Shown piece by piece: positions 5,176 to 5,473 of a stretch of 5,473 nucleotides of DNA. Below the pieces are notes generated by a model. The model had not been told where the DNA came from and ran no database searches. It was given only the letters and a program-made list of their open reading frames with translations. The translations under genes were made by a program, and so were the position numbers. Every line of letters begins with the position of its first letter. Within the stretch, counting starts at the first letter, position 1. The stretch is from Candidatus Altimarinota bacterium (GTDB lineage: Bacteria > Patescibacteriota > Gracilibacteria > BD1-5 > UBA2023), in contig CALREC010000059.1 of assembly GCA_943355085.1 (NCBI GenBank), forward strand, positions 1-5,473, read 5' to 3'.

Positions 5176-5473
5176 ATGCCTACTATCAGCCAATTGGTAA
5201 AAAATCCTCGTCGAGATAAGATTCGTAAGAGTAAATCTCCTGCTCTTCAGGTTATTAAGAACTCGATCAAGAGAAAGACTCTTGATTTGGCTTGTCCTCA
5301 GAAACGAGGAGTATGTACGAAAGTATATACCATGACACCAAAGAAGCCAAACTCAGCACTCCGCAAGGTTGCCAAGATTCGTTTAACGAACGGGTATGAG
5401 GTTATTTCCTATATTGGAGGAGAGGGGCATAATCTCCAAGAGCACTCCGTAGTTATGATCCGTGGAGGTCGTG
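5176..5473 (+). CDS. rpsL: 30S ribosomal protein S12, 3' end outside the window
   Basis: The first 99 codons are present. S12 lies at the decoding centre and monitors codon-anticodon pairing. [32 protein letters not shown] (41-60), the [16 protein letters not shown] stretch and [20 protein letters not shown] are diagnostic. Between PAL and PQKRGVC there is an insertion of about 14 residues compared with E. coli, resembling the longer form in Bacillus. K56 and K57 correspond to E. coli K42 and K43, so the lysines whose change gives streptomycin resistance are unaltered. The Asp modified in E. coli (D88) lies just past the window edge. There are no TGA codons in the visible part. This is normally the first gene of the str operon (rpsL-rpsG-fusA). 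Confidence 0.97.
   Translation, partial: MPTISQLVKNPRRDKIRKSKSPALQVIKNSIKRKTLDLACPQKRGVCTKVYTMTPKKPNSALRKVAKIRLTNGYEVISYIGGEGHNLQEHSVVMIRGGR

Overview
This window is a ribosomal-protein and RNA-polymerase gene cluster from a bacterium that reads TGA as glycine. Nine in-frame TGA codons interrupt four otherwise intact genes: three in a cyclic-nucleotide-binding-like gene, four in rpoA, one in rplQ and one in rpsI. Where family alignments are informative, the TGA falls on a glycine: the Gly of the CNBD turns, the Gly before the VTA motif of RNA polymerase alpha, the Gly of the alpha-CTD helix-hairpin-helix, and the Gly-rich loop of S9. All ten visible stop codons are TAA or TAG, and tryptophan is encoded normally by TGG. 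This matches genetic code 25, known from the candidate phyla Absconditabacteria (SR1) and Gracilibacteria (BD1-5), which belong to the Candidate Phyla Radiation / Patescibacteria. The sequence does not decide which of the two.

Layout, all on the + strand. Bases 1-40 are a perfect 40-bp palindrome. Bases 159-566 encode a stand-alone cyclic-nucleotide-binding-type domain with no DNA-binding domain. A 130-bp gap with a plausible promoter leads into infA (697-957), rpmJ (1014-1127), rpsM (1214-1579), rpsK (1629-2018), rpsD (2048-2674), rpoA (2729-3709) and rplQ (3752-4123), the classical alpha-operon order. These are followed closely by rplM (4150-4581) and rpsI (4610-5005). A 170-bp spacer with a repeated GTAC-rich element precedes rpsL (5176 to past the window edge), the usual first gene of the str operon.

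The genes supply initiation factor IF-1, ribosomal proteins L36, S13, S11, S4, L17, L13, S9 and S12, and the alpha subunit that nucleates RNA polymerase. Apart from the recoding, the proteins are conventional.

The unusual features lie mostly between genes. None of the 11 starts has a Shine-Dalgarno-like sequence, nine have T directly before the ATG, and four are preceded by short A/T-rich heptanucleotide repeats (upstream of rpsM, rpsK, rplQ and rpsL). I found no evidence for a defence system, mobile element, CRISPR array or RNA gene. The most remarkable biology here is the recoded stop codon together with apparently SD-independent translation.
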